A DNA stretch of 64,000 nt, from the NCBI RefSeq assembly GCF_003265705.1, contig NW_020312894.1:8073436-8137435 (forward strand), read 5' to 3'. The notes under the pieces are model-generated. The model saw nothing but the letters and a program-made list of their open reading frames with translations, was not told the origin of the DNA and did no database searches. This DNA is from Callorhinus ursinus. Lineage: Eukaryota > Chordata > Mammalia > Carnivora > Otariidae. The position numbers and the translations under genes were made by a program. Positions 21,732-31,260 of this stretch are shown here, piece after piece. The number at the start of each line of letters is the position of its first letter. Positions within the stretch are counted from its first letter, which is position 1.

Positions 21732-24700
21732 AGCCCACCGTATCATGCCACGCAGGAGGCCCGCAGTGGCCCACTCATCTCCATGGCAACCTGGAGGCAG
21801 GGACAATTACTTTCCACCCTGCAGAGGAAGAAACCAAAGCTCGGAGAGCCTTTGCAGCCTGCCCGCATCCCTAGCTGCCAGACGGCTCAGCCAGGAACCC
21901 TACACCGTCAGACCTTGGTCGCCAATATCTCCGTTCTCTAGCCTGCCAGGGAGAGCACACCTGATCCCTTGGCCTCTGTCTGATGACCTCAGGCTCCTCT
22001 TGGTAAGAAACGGGGTCATTCATTTCGTTTCTTTATAAAAATTGAATGAGAGTAATACATGATGACTAATAAACCATTTGAAGTACACAAAAGTGTTTTC
22101 AAAGTACTGAGAGAGAAAACCCAGCAGCCCCTCCCTGGCCCCACCCCTGTTCAGTGTAAGTCCTTCTAGAACTTTCTCCACGCAAGCCGGGGTTTGTTAA
22201 CAGCTTTTGGGTTGCGGGGTCCAGAGTAGAAGATGCTGGATAGAGAGAACAAAGAACCCAGGCATGTGTTTTGAAAGCCAGGAAGTCAGGAGCTGTGGGG
22301 CTGTGTCCCACAGTGGTGGGCTTCTAAAAGTAGACCATGGACCAGCCTGGGTCAGGGTTTGTAAATAGCAGAAACCTGGTCTCCCTTCCCACACACCTCC
22401 CGGAGTAGCCATGGAAGGGCATGGCTGTCTGGGGGCCCCACAGAGCTGGATCACGGATGTCCAGGGGCCCCCTGCTCAGGTGTGGCACAGAGTCGGCAGA
22501 CTTGCCCACCTTCACACAACCACAGGGGCTGGATGCCCAGGCCCCAGGGAGGGCTGCTGTGGCCTGAAGACCTGAGACCCCCCTCTGTGAATTTCCCAGA
22601 GCTCTTGTTCGACCACCCAATACAATAGCATTGGATCGCTTCCCCTCCTCTTGGGTGAGGGTTCCAAGCCAGGTTTGTGTTGATTTAGGACAAATTAACA
22701 AACGTGACATCTTAATGTCCAAGTGAAATAGTGGTATTGAGCTGAATGACCCTGAGGTCCCGGCCAACCCTGGCTTCTTGGCAGGCCGCATCTGGGGTCA
22801 GCTCTTGCCCTGGGGAGCCAAAGGTGCCTCCTTCTCATGGCCCCATGCGTGCTCTCTGCTAAGGCCCTGCCCCAGTGGGAGGGGGGCTGGCCCTACTGCT
22901 CATGAGGATGCACATGGCTGTCTCACTGGGATTCCACAAGGGGAGGAGGGAGATCTGCTAGCAGGTTCTTAGAGACATGTGATTCCCTCTTGTCCCAGAG
23001 AAGAACCCCCTCTTTGGTAGCAAGTGGGCTACCTGCAGCTCTCTGAGGTGCTTACCTGGTGGTGGCTATGGGGCCCAATCCAGGGAGCTGGTAATTTCCC
23101 GGAGCTCTTCCCAGAGACCCCGATGGCCAAGCCAATGGCTCCATGCTGGGATCTGAACCCAGGCTCATCTGGCTCCTGGATCTAAGCTCTGGAGAGACAG
23201 GAGACAGGTGTATGCAGGCAGATATCCTGGGAAACTGGGCCCTCTGGGACTTCTTCTGGCAGCCCAGAAGGGGGCTTTTGCCACCGCCGTGGTGGGCCAG
23301 CTTTGCTCTTAGGGTGCATTTGGGCCTGGGACGTGGGCAGGAGAGCACTCCTCACAACCTGAGGCCAGCCCCCCTTTCTTGTAACTTCATACAAGACCAG
23401 CCCCTCTTGGGCTCCCAGCTACGCTGTGACTCAGACTTAATGGGATCACCACGGGGTGGCAGAAATGGCGTGGTTCTGGCTGACCTCAGTTTCTTTTTTT
23501 TTTTGGAGAATGGTAGCTAGACTTGATTGTCCCCCCACTCTATGTCCAGATGACTCTCACAAAGCTGTTTCCCCCAGGCCAGGCTGAGAGACCTGATTTC
23601 CATGTTAATCCGGGGAAGAAGCCGTTCAGAGAGTTTCACCAAAACGCATCCCAGATCCACTTGGGTTGGGAGGGGCCGCTGTACTTGCCTGCTGGGAGGC
23701 ATGTTGAAGTTTTTCACCTCTCGTGGCTGGAAGCAGCCTTCACTGGCGGCACCGAGGGGCTGACTCCCTGGTCCACTTTCTCGAGCATCGATCTACCAGA
23801 TGCATCAATCTCCTAGATGGTAACTAATTCAAAACAGCATTTTATTAAAACAAACTAAGACATTATGAATTAAATATAAAGTCTGCGGGAACCCTGAAGA
23901 TCAAACAAGAGATACTGCAGAAATTTCACATTTGCAGAGAGTTGCTCTGAGTTACTGCTCCCAGGAGCCCAGATTGAAGTTTACCCTCCTCTGCCTGGGA
24001 TGCCCTGAGAACCAGAGAGGGGGCTGGGAATGATCACTAGCTCCTGCCCAGCACTCCAGAGTTTGCAGAGTGAGGGCACATTTTGGTCTCCCTGCATCCG
24101 AAGTACCCAGGGTGGTGAATAAGCAGTATGAATGACCTTTATCCACATTCCACAGGCAAGAGAGGGTAAGCCCAGGGCCACAGCTAGCCATGCTCATGCC
24201 TCCTGGCATGCTACCAACCTTTCTCCTCCACTTTCTCCTTTCTGGGTCTATACTCTGGGATGCCACAGGGCTGCCTGGGGGACAGGGATGGTTGGTCCTG
24301 ACTTCTTGAGGAGAGTTGTGATTTGCTGGCTGGCTGCACCCCTGGCTGGGGATGAAGGCTCGTTTTTGTCCCTACAGCAGAATGGGAGAAGATGGCCGGC
24401 TGACCTTTGTTCAAGGATATTGGCACCTGAGTGCGTACGGGGTGGTGGGGGATGCCACAGTGCTTCTCTTTGCCAAAGGAATGTTCTGACTTCCTTTCTC
24501 TTATCTTTGGCAGGGCTCATGTGTGCATTTGGGAAGGAGTCCTGGGAACAGCCAGGTCCAGCCTTTGTCCCTCTGACCCAGCATCTTGTTCCTGTCCCAT
24601 GTTCCTGCCGGCTCCACACATTGCTCCAGGGGTATGGAGGAGAAGGCAGTGGCTGCGATGGTTCTAGAAGAAGGCCACCTGCGGACTCTTGCTTTTCTTC

Positions 24701-24745
24701 TGGAGGTTGGGGCAAGGAGGTGTTTGGTTGGTGTTTGGTCAGCTC
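21732..24745. other. Unique sequence, no supported gene
   Basis: About 3 kb without a recognisable gene. MIR-like traces occur at about 23140-23185 (GATCTGAACCCAGGCTCATCTGGCTC) and 24120-24180. The open frame that runs from 24132 into the AGO2 retrocopy is open here only by chance. Confidence 0.4.
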
Positions 24746-24759
24746 AGGTTATATGTGGG
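24746..24759. repeat. 5' target-site duplication of the AGO2 retrocopy
   Basis: AGGTTATATGTGGG here is repeated exactly at 26008-26021, immediately after the poly(A) tract. AGO2-like sequence starts at the very next base, so this marks the insertion point. Confidence 0.95.
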
Positions 24760-26008
24760 TGCTGGGGATGGCCATGCAGTGTGTACAGATGAAGAACGTG
24801 CAGAGGACCATGCCACAGACCCCGTCCAACCTCTGCTTGAAGATGAACGTCAAACTGGGAGGCATGAACAACATTCTACTGCCCCAGGGGAGGCCGCCCG
24901 TGTTCCAGCAACCTGTCTTCTTTCTGGGGGCTGACGTCACTCACCCACCCACCGAGGACAGGAAGAAGCCTTCCATCGCTGCCGTCGTGGGCAGCAAGGA
25001 CGCACACCCCAACCACTACTGTGCCACCGTGTGGTTTCAGCAGCACCGGCAGGAGATCATCCAGGACCTGGCCACCACGGTCCACGAGCTCCTCATCCAG
25101 TTCTACAAGTCCACGTGCTTCAAGCCCACACGCATCCTCTTCTACCGTGATGGCATCTCCGAGGGCCAGTTCCAGCAGGTTCTCCACCATGAGTTGCTGG
25201 CCATCCGCGAGGCATGTATCAAGTTAGAAAAGGACTACCAGCCGGGGATCACTTTCATAGTGGTACAGAAAAGGCACCACACGCGGCTCTTCTGCACCGA
25301 CAGGAACGAGAGGGTTGGGAAAAGTGGAAACATTCCAGCAGGCACAACTGTGGACACGAAAATCACCCACCCGACTGAGTTTGACTTCTACCTGTGTAGT
25401 CACGCTGGCATCCAGGGAACAAGCAGGCCTTCCCACTATCACGTGCTTTCGGATGACAATCGTTTTTCTTCCGACGAGCTGCAGATTCTCACCTACTAGC
25501 TGTGTCACACCTACGTGCGCTGCACGTGATCCGTGTCCATCCCGGTGGCAGCATACTACGCCCACCTGGTGGCTTTCCAGGCCAGGTACCACCTGGTGGA
25601 CAAAGAACATGGCAGTGCTGAAGGAAGACATACCTCCAGGCAGAGTAATGGATGAGACCACCAAGCGTTGGCAAAGGCAGTCCAGGTTCATCAGGACACC
25701 CTGCGCACCATGTACTTTGCTTGACATGTTTTAGTGTTTACGATTGTGTACCGAGTTGGAGTCACATGAGATCAGCTACACTCAGACCAACAGATGCCCA
25801 GCCCTTCTGTGACAGCCAGCATCGAACATGAGACGTCATTGATTTTAGTAGATTCTCTATTTTCCAGAATGCCTTCCGTCCCAGATTTCAAACTTGGATT
25901 TTGAACCGCAGACCTGTATGAGACCCCACTGTCGTAGGAAATATGGTTTGCCAAAATCTATAAGCTGCTTATTAAAATAGAGTCCCGTGTTTCCTAAAAA
26001 AAAAAAAA
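24760..26008 (+). pseudogene. AGO2P: Processed AGO2 (Argonaute-2) retropseudogene, 5'-truncated
   Basis: AGO2 is the RNA-guided slicer of the RNA interference complex. This copy covers AGO2 residues about 539 to the C-terminus (859), nearly the whole PIWI domain, without introns or frameshifts. Diagnostic residues ([42 protein letters not shown]) match AGO2 rather than AGO1. By codon counting the slicer tetrad is still encoded: D597 at 24933, E637 at 25053, D669 at 25149 and H807 at 25563. Three in-frame stops lie at 25497 (residue 785), 25527 (795) and 25653 (837), all simple C-to-T changes of CAG or CGA codons, and the normal TGA is at 25722. A short 3' UTR, an ATTAAA signal at 25971 and 13 A residues (25996-26008) follow. 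The first stop precedes H807. The MID, PAZ and N domains are absent. Exact 14-bp duplications flank it, so it is an L1-mediated retrocopy. The symbol is a label, not an official name. Confidence 0.97.
25971..25976 (+). terminator. ATTAAA polyadenylation signal of the retrocopied mRNA
   Basis: ATTAAA lies 20 bases before the start of the poly(A) tract at 25996. It shows that the source transcript ended at a proximal site about 270 bases after the AGO2 stop codon. Confidence 0.85.
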
Positions 26009-26021
26009 GGTTATATGTGGG
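26008..26021. repeat. 3' target-site duplication of the AGO2 retrocopy
   Basis: AGGTTATATGTGGG directly follows the poly(A) tract (the first A is shared) and is identical to 24746-24759. Confidence 0.95.
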
Positions 26022-26324
26022 AAAATGGCCCGTCATTCCACCGGGGACCTGAATTTGTTCTTTCCTCCAGCCTTGGTAGCGGCAGGTCGAGGGGATGGGC
26101 AACTCCCCTGTCTGTCCTGTCTCCCTTGGACCACATGCTTTTCGACCCATTAGAACACAGTTGCAGCAGACTTCTGGTGGGGCCTGTGGTGGTGGGAGGC
26201 GAGCTTTCCAAGCCTCTGGGAGGTTGTCGGCACACGAACCATGAGCACACCCTTGCTGGGAGAAGCGTCAGCTCCTTATGCTTATAAGTGGCAGCTATTA
26301 AAAACCATGATCTTAGAAAGGTGA
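26022..26324. other. Unique sequence, no supported feature
   Basis: Continuation of the pre-insertion flank. An open frame across 26015-26287 is unrecognised. Confidence 0.4.
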
Positions 26325-26510
26325 AATTAATGCTGGCAGCTAACAGGGAGGGCCCAGTGTAAGCCAGTCGTGACGACTGGCCCTTCTCAGCATTGGTACC
26401 ATCTCAATGGTTTTATGATGAGTTGTAATCGGTCCCATTTTACAGGTGCAAAAACCAAGGCTTACCAAGGCCTCTGCAATGTCACCTGTCAAACCCTGAG
26501 CCCTTTTCCA
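26325..26510 (+). repeat. MIR
   Basis: GCTGGCAGCTAACAGGGAGGGCCCAGTGTAAGCC, CCCATTTTACAGGTGCAAAAACC and GCAATGTCACCTGTCAAACCCTGAGCCC follow the MIR order from 5' to 3'. Confidence 0.65.
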
Positions 26511-26544
26511 TGAAGCTCTGCAGGCATCGTTCCATTTTCATCTC

Positions 26545-26705
26545 CTAATGACCTTCTGGGCAGGTACTATAGTGATGTCATCCTATAGGTGGGGACACTG
26601 GGGCTCAGAGAGGCTCAGTGGTTTGCCCTAGTTATACAGCCAGGTGGTGGATCAGGCCCTAGAACTCTGCTCTGTCTGACCCCAGAGCCATTGCTCTTTA
26701 CCACT
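26545..26705 (+). repeat. MIR, second copy in tandem
   Basis: TAATGACCTTCTGGGCAGGTACTAT, GGGGACACTGGGGCTCAGAGAGG, GTTATACAGCCAGGTGGTGG and CCCCAGAGCCATTGCTCTTTACCAC match the MIR core and 3' end well. Confidence 0.85.
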
Positions 26706-27560
26706 GGGCAGGTGGGGTGCTCTGGGGAAGGAATATTCTTGCAATCAAGGGGCCAAAGCAGCTGAGATCCCAAGACCGGGGTGATGCACAGGCCATGATT
26801 CCATCATCCACCCTCCACTGGTCATGGGGTAGAGATCATATCCTCACTGCTTAAGAAAGTCTGAGCCACCACATCGTGGTGGGCAGCGCATGAAGCAGTG
26901 CTGGGCACTTGATCAGCCTGTCCATGCGTGGCCAGGGGCTGGCTGTGAGCCTGTGGCTTCCTGTTGAGTTGAAAAGCCATGTCTGGGATTCTCCCCAGGC
27001 CTCCAAAGAAGCACAATAACCTAGGCAAGGTGATTTTTCTATAATTAAATTGCTACATTGTCATCTTTTCAATAAAAATGACATACTAGCATTTCTCTGT
27101 TCTCTTTGAAATTCATCACACACCTAGGAAATACAGAGATAGCCAAGAGCATTCAGAGCCCTTTTGCTTTGCGTGTCAATTCATTGCTTCATTCACCAAA
27201 AGTCCTTGCTTGGGGGCTGGGGTCCCCAGGCCTGTCCTCAGGGAACTCACAGTCTACCGGGGAGATGTAGAAGTATTTTGGGCAGCTCTAAAACTACACC
27301 TGTATTGATTGATTGACTTATTAACTCGTTCAATGAATATTTATTGAGGATCTATTATGTGTAGGAAATTGATTTTTAAATTATTCATATTTTGCATTCC
27401 TTTATTGGTCTTAGAATTGTAAAGTGCCTTGTGATATGTTCTATAAAAACCCAACAGACTTGTGACCTTGTTCACTTCTAGAATAAAGATCATCTTCTAC
27501 AAATCGATTTAGACTGAGGGTTTGAGCATGCTCTATATGTCATGTTTTGAGTGTAAGCGA
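26706..27560. other. No supported gene; L1M/L2-like trace
   Basis: Unique sequence with an old TGAATATTTATTGAGGATCTATTATGTG segment at about 27325-27365, the usual start of an L1M/L2-like 3' fragment. Confidence 0.4.
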
Positions 27561-27561
27561 G

Positions 27562-27760
27562 AAGCATCCTGGTGTCTCTCCATCCTGGCTGTGAATTAGA
27601 ATCATCTGGGGTGGGAGGTTTATAAAGGGTCCGTGCCGTTGTCTGGCCCTTATACCTTTGGCTTCTGATTTCATAGGTTTGAGGTGGGGCTCTGCGAGAA
27701 AGTTGTCTTGTAAGACTCCCCAGGTGACTTTCCTGTGCAGCCATACTGTGAACTATTGGT
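27562..27760 (+). repeat. MER5A-like hAT-Charlie MITE, diverged
   Basis: GGCTGTGAATTAGAATCATCTGGGG near one end and CCCCAGGTGACTTTCCTGTGCAGCC near the other form the imperfect inverted arrangement of MER5A. It directly abuts a second copy. Confidence 0.7.
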
Positions 27761-27766
27761 CTATGC

Positions 27767-27942
27767 CAGTAGTTCTGAACCTTAGCTACACATTAGAATC
27801 TCTTGGAGAGTATTAAAAGGTCCCATGCCAAGACTTCACCCAGTCTGCTAAATCAGAACATCTGGGGGGTGGCACCCCACCACCCATGTATGTTAAAGCT
27901 CCCCAGATGTTTCCAATGTGCAGCCAAGATTGAGAGCCCCTG
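27767..27942 (+). repeat. MER5A
   Basis: CAGTAGTTCTGAACCTTAGC at one end and a GTGCAGCCAAGATTGAGAGCCCCTG end are near-inverted termini. The interior has CACATTAGAATCTC, AATCAGAACATCTGGGGG and AGCTCCCCAGATG, as in MER5A. Confidence 0.9.
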
Positions 27943-27955
27943 GTCTGCTCCAATT

Positions 27956-28177
27956 TTATTTTATTTTTATTTTTTAAACATTTATTTATTTATTTATTTA
28001 TTTATTTTATTTGAGAGAGGGAGAGTGCGTGAGACAGAGGGCGGGGGAGAGAATCTGAAACAGACTCTGCACTGTGCACAGAGCCCGATGTGGAGCTTGA
28101 TCCCCTAACTGCAAGGTCATGATCTGAGCTGAAACCAAGAGTTGGATGCTCAACTGCTTGAGCCACCCAGGTGCCCC
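27956..28177 (-). mobile_element. SINEC, antisense, with target-site duplication
   Basis: An expanded ATTT-rich tail, a GA-rich arm, and the head end GAGCCACCCAGGTGCCCC. The flanks GTCTGCTCCAATT (about 27943) and GTCTGCTCCTATT (about 28179) are the target duplication. It inserted at the end of the MER5A copy. Confidence 0.95.
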
Positions 28178-28194
28178 AGTCTGCTCCTATTCTC

Positions 28195-28620
28195 TGTTCA
28201 CAGATGAGTTGAGGATGGCACCACAGAGGCTGTGAGATTGGAGCTGGGTTTTGAAGGATGAATAGGAGTTTGCTAGGATACTCTAGAAGAAGATGGGGCA
28301 TTTGCAGGTGGAGAAACCAGCGTGTGCAAAGGCAGCAGAGCAGGAAGGAGAGAGGAGGATTTGAGATGCAGTGTGACTAGAGCAGCATCAGGGAGGCTAC
28401 ACAGGCGGGAGGAAAGCATGCTGCAAGCCAGACTCGTGACCCTGTGGCTCTGGCTCTGCCTGAGGAGTCCAGGTAGGAAGTGACTGGACCTGTTTGTGTT
28501 ATGAACATCCTTGTTGGTGATGGAAGGCCTGGAGGGAAGGCTGGAAGTGGGGAGACCAAAAAAGAATTTGTTTCAAAAGCCTCAATGGGAGTTAGAGAGG
28601 CCCCAGACCAAGATGGTGGT
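28195..28620 (+). repeat. L1M 3'-UTR fragment
   Basis: AGCTGGGTTTTGAAGGATGAATAGGAGTTTGC, GGGGCATTTGCAGGTGGAG, GTGTGCAAAGGCAGCAGAG and GGAAGTGACTGGACCTGTTTGTG follow the L1ME 3'-UTR order. Confidence 0.65.
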
Positions 28621-29089
28621 CAGGGGGTGAAGGAGAACACGCATTCTGGAGACACTTCCAAGGGGCTGGGAGGGTTTGAAATCTGTCTGCAAATTCTATA
28701 ATATGCTTCCCATGGAGAGGTAGCATTGATATCCCCTCCCCCTTGAAGTGGGAGGACAATATTTTAATGAGGATTTGCTGCAAACTGTCAAGGGGGCATG
28801 CAGAGCTCTTTGATGAAGGGGCAGAGGTGCACTTGTCTAACTTGATGATTTGGGGAGGGACGTGGATATTGGCCACCACGGAGCTCCCATACCCTTTGGA
28901 CACCTCCAGCCAGTGACCCATAGGCATCTCTGATCCCACAGGTCCGAAGTGAGCTAGAAGCCTGGGGTTATCTCTCACTCCCCCTTCTTCCTCAGCCCTA
29001 TATCTGGCTGGTCGCCAAGTCCCAGGGTCCATCTCTTCCAGTGACCATAGCGATAGTCATTTGATTTCATCCATGGATTGGATTCTGCA
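28621..29089. other. No confidently recognised feature
   Basis: Parts (around 28710-28990) may be an old antisense LTR, but the match is too weak to name. Confidence 0.3.
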
Positions 29090-29460
29090 AGCCAGGAGTC
29101 CAGGTGGGACAGCTTGTCTCTGCTCCACAGCATCTGGGACCCCAGCTGTGAAGACTCAAGGCTGAAGTGTAGAACCACCTAGAAGGCATCTTCACTTAGA
29201 TGTCTGGCAAGTGATGCTGAAGTCATCTGGGACCTCAACTACATCTGTTGGACGGAGCACAAGCCTGTGTACATGGCCTCTTCTGTGGCCTGGGCTTTTT
29301 TCCGGCATGGCAGCCTCAGGGTAGTCAGATCTTTCTCAGTGGATATTCAGGGCTCCAGACGTGAGTGTCCTAAGAGAACCAGGACCTAGCTTCAGAAGTA
29401 ATGCACTGTTACATCCACTGAATTCTGGTACCTAGAAGTTTGGCCTGAATTCACATAAAG
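29090..29460 (-). repeat. MLT1-like LTR, antisense
   Basis: TGGCAGCCTCAGGGTAGTCAGATC, GGGCTCCAGACGTGAGTGTCCTAAGAGAACCAGGA, TAGCTTCAGAAGTAATGCA, and TCCACTGAATTCTGGTAC give the reverse-complement MaLR LTR order. Confidence 0.65.
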
Positions 29461-29489
29461 TGAGGCAGCCGCTCCTATGTGGCTGGGTC

Positions 29490-29592
29490 CTGTGGTTCCC
29501 ATGGTCTCTGTGCTTCCTGTGGTTCCATGGTCTATGGTGCCATGGTTCCCATGGTCCCCATGGTTCCCGTGGTCTCTGTGGTTCCTGTGACT
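29490..29592. repeat. GGTTCC/ATGGTC minisatellite
   Basis: Units of the form TGGTTCCCATGGTCTCTG recur with small gaps about seven times. The minus-strand translation is a repetitive His/Gly/Asp/Asn peptide, which is an artefact of the array and not a protein. Confidence 0.85.
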
Positions 29593-30029
29593 GAGGCCCA
29601 ACCAGACCCAGGGTGGGAAGGGCTTCTGGTTGCTGGCTGTGTTTAAGGCCCAGCCATAGAACTTTGGGGAAACTTTCCAGGTAGGTTCAGCTCAGAGCAG
29701 CGAGGGGCCAGGTGGGGCTGGATGCTGGAAAGGAGACCAGGCCCAGGACCAGACACTCAGCTTCTCCATACAACCTTGTGAACCAAGGGCATTTTGAAGA
29801 GGCCTAAAAACCAAGCCCTTAAATCACTCAACTTTCTTTTTATTACCAAGTATGATGAAAGGTAAAATCCTCACCTGACCCTACGGCTTACCTTGGGGTG
29901 GTGTCTGGGCACAGAGTGGAGGTCCAAGAGGGGGCTGGTGTCCGTGTGGACTGGTGGCCACAGAGCTGGATGCAGTTGCTCACTGGCCACATCAAACCAG
30001 TGTATCCAAGCCTTGCTTTGCCTCTCAGG

Positions 30030-30256
30030 GGTGTGTTGTGTGCGGGTCTATGTGACGGTACGTGTGTGTACGTATGTATGTGTGTCAGTGTGTGCATACG
30101 TTTATGCGTGTGTCTGTGTGTGTATCTGAATCAATGGGTCAGTGTATTGTGTCTGCACGTGGGTGTATGGCATGTGTGCACGTGTGTCCGATTCTGAGTG
30201 TGTGTGTGGGGGGGTGGGTGTCAGAGTGTGTACATGTGTGTGCATGCATGTGTGTA
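30030..30256. repeat. TG-rich imperfect microsatellite
   Basis: Alternating TG/TA/CG-containing repeats similar to the longer tract at 11.2-11.9 kb, ending before a C9 run at 30269-30277. Confidence 0.85.
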
Positions 30257-30277
30257 GTTTCTCTGAACCCCCCCCCC

Positions 30278-30939
30278 AGGCGTCCTGACTAGTGGGAAGA
30301 GGCGTTCTCTCCCTGTTGCGCTGAGCGGACCGTGGCTGGGCTCTGTGCTGCGTGCTGTGCGTGGTGATGGTTGACAGGGGCTGTATTGTCCTCATGACAG
30401 CTTCGGTGTGCATACCTCTCTCATCCCCCCTGCCCGGGTGGGCCCGCGAGGCTCCAGAGGAGCTCAGGAGCTCCCCAACTTTCCTGAACGCTGAGGGGCT
30501 GATGTGGGCTCTTTGACTCCAGAGCCTGATGCTTGGCCTTGCTAACTCATAGAGCCAGGAGTATCCTGCTACCCAGGAAGGAAGCCTGGACAGCTGCTCC
30601 AGGCCAGAGAGCAGGACCTTTGATCCACATTCCAGTGCTGGAGTCCCGCCTCAGCTGGCATCTCTGCCCAAAGCCTCCCTGTCCCGCTACGGGACTCTCC
30701 ACACAGACCCACAAACTCAACACCGCGAGGGCCTCCTTGGGTGCCCTGCAACCGCCGAGGAGCTGAGTAAGGCAAAGCCCCCCCCCGCAGGCCTCATGCG
30801 GGGGAGATTGACTGCCCACCCCACAGGGGGTTTAAGCGGTGGGCGGTAGATAGTCCTTGTGCTTGCAGAGTCCGGCAGCCTGGCGCTGGGCCAGGCCTCG
30901 GTGTCCCTTCATGGTGGACACACCTGGGTCAATAGAGCG
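30278..30939. other. Unique GC-rich sequence, no supported gene
   Basis: No domain, repeat or RNA feature is recognised. Confidence 0.4.
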
Positions 30940-31260
30940 AGATGGAGAGGACAGCCAATTCCAAGATGTCACTTTGCTGCTGAAATATGCTGATTGAAAA
31001 GAATCAAAGAGAGCGGGTTATTTATTGCCCAAGTCATTTGAAATGGAATTAGGTACCTAAATCAAATTTGCTATGGCTTCTTTTTTAACAGCCTCAAGAA
31101 CGCAGAGTTTGCATTAACTCTGTGTACACGCAGGAAACTAGGCTCGTGGAGGAAGCTAGGTCCAGACGGGCCTCCGAGTTAAGCAATGAATTCCGCCTGT
31201 TCATTTATTACTATCAAAATGGCACGAATATATCATAATACAGTAGGAGTCGATAGCACC
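30940..31260. other. Repeat-free block, candidate conserved noncoding element
   Basis: High-complexity, AT-leaning sequence between GC-rich flanks, including ATATGCTGATTGAAAAG, TTATTTATTGCCC and a CAAATTTGCTATGG segment. It looks like an enhancer-type conserved block, but no alignment is available. Confidence 0.3.

Noticed and set aside
24760..25724. A functional Argonaute gene, or AGO1 as the parent
   Set aside because: Three stop codons, missing N, PAZ and MID domains, poly(A) tail and target duplication show a dead retrocopy; diagnostic residues fit AGO2 and not AGO1.
26325..26705. A tandem duplication at the two adjacent MIRs
   Set aside because: The copies cover different parts of the consensus with different divergence, so they are independent insertions.
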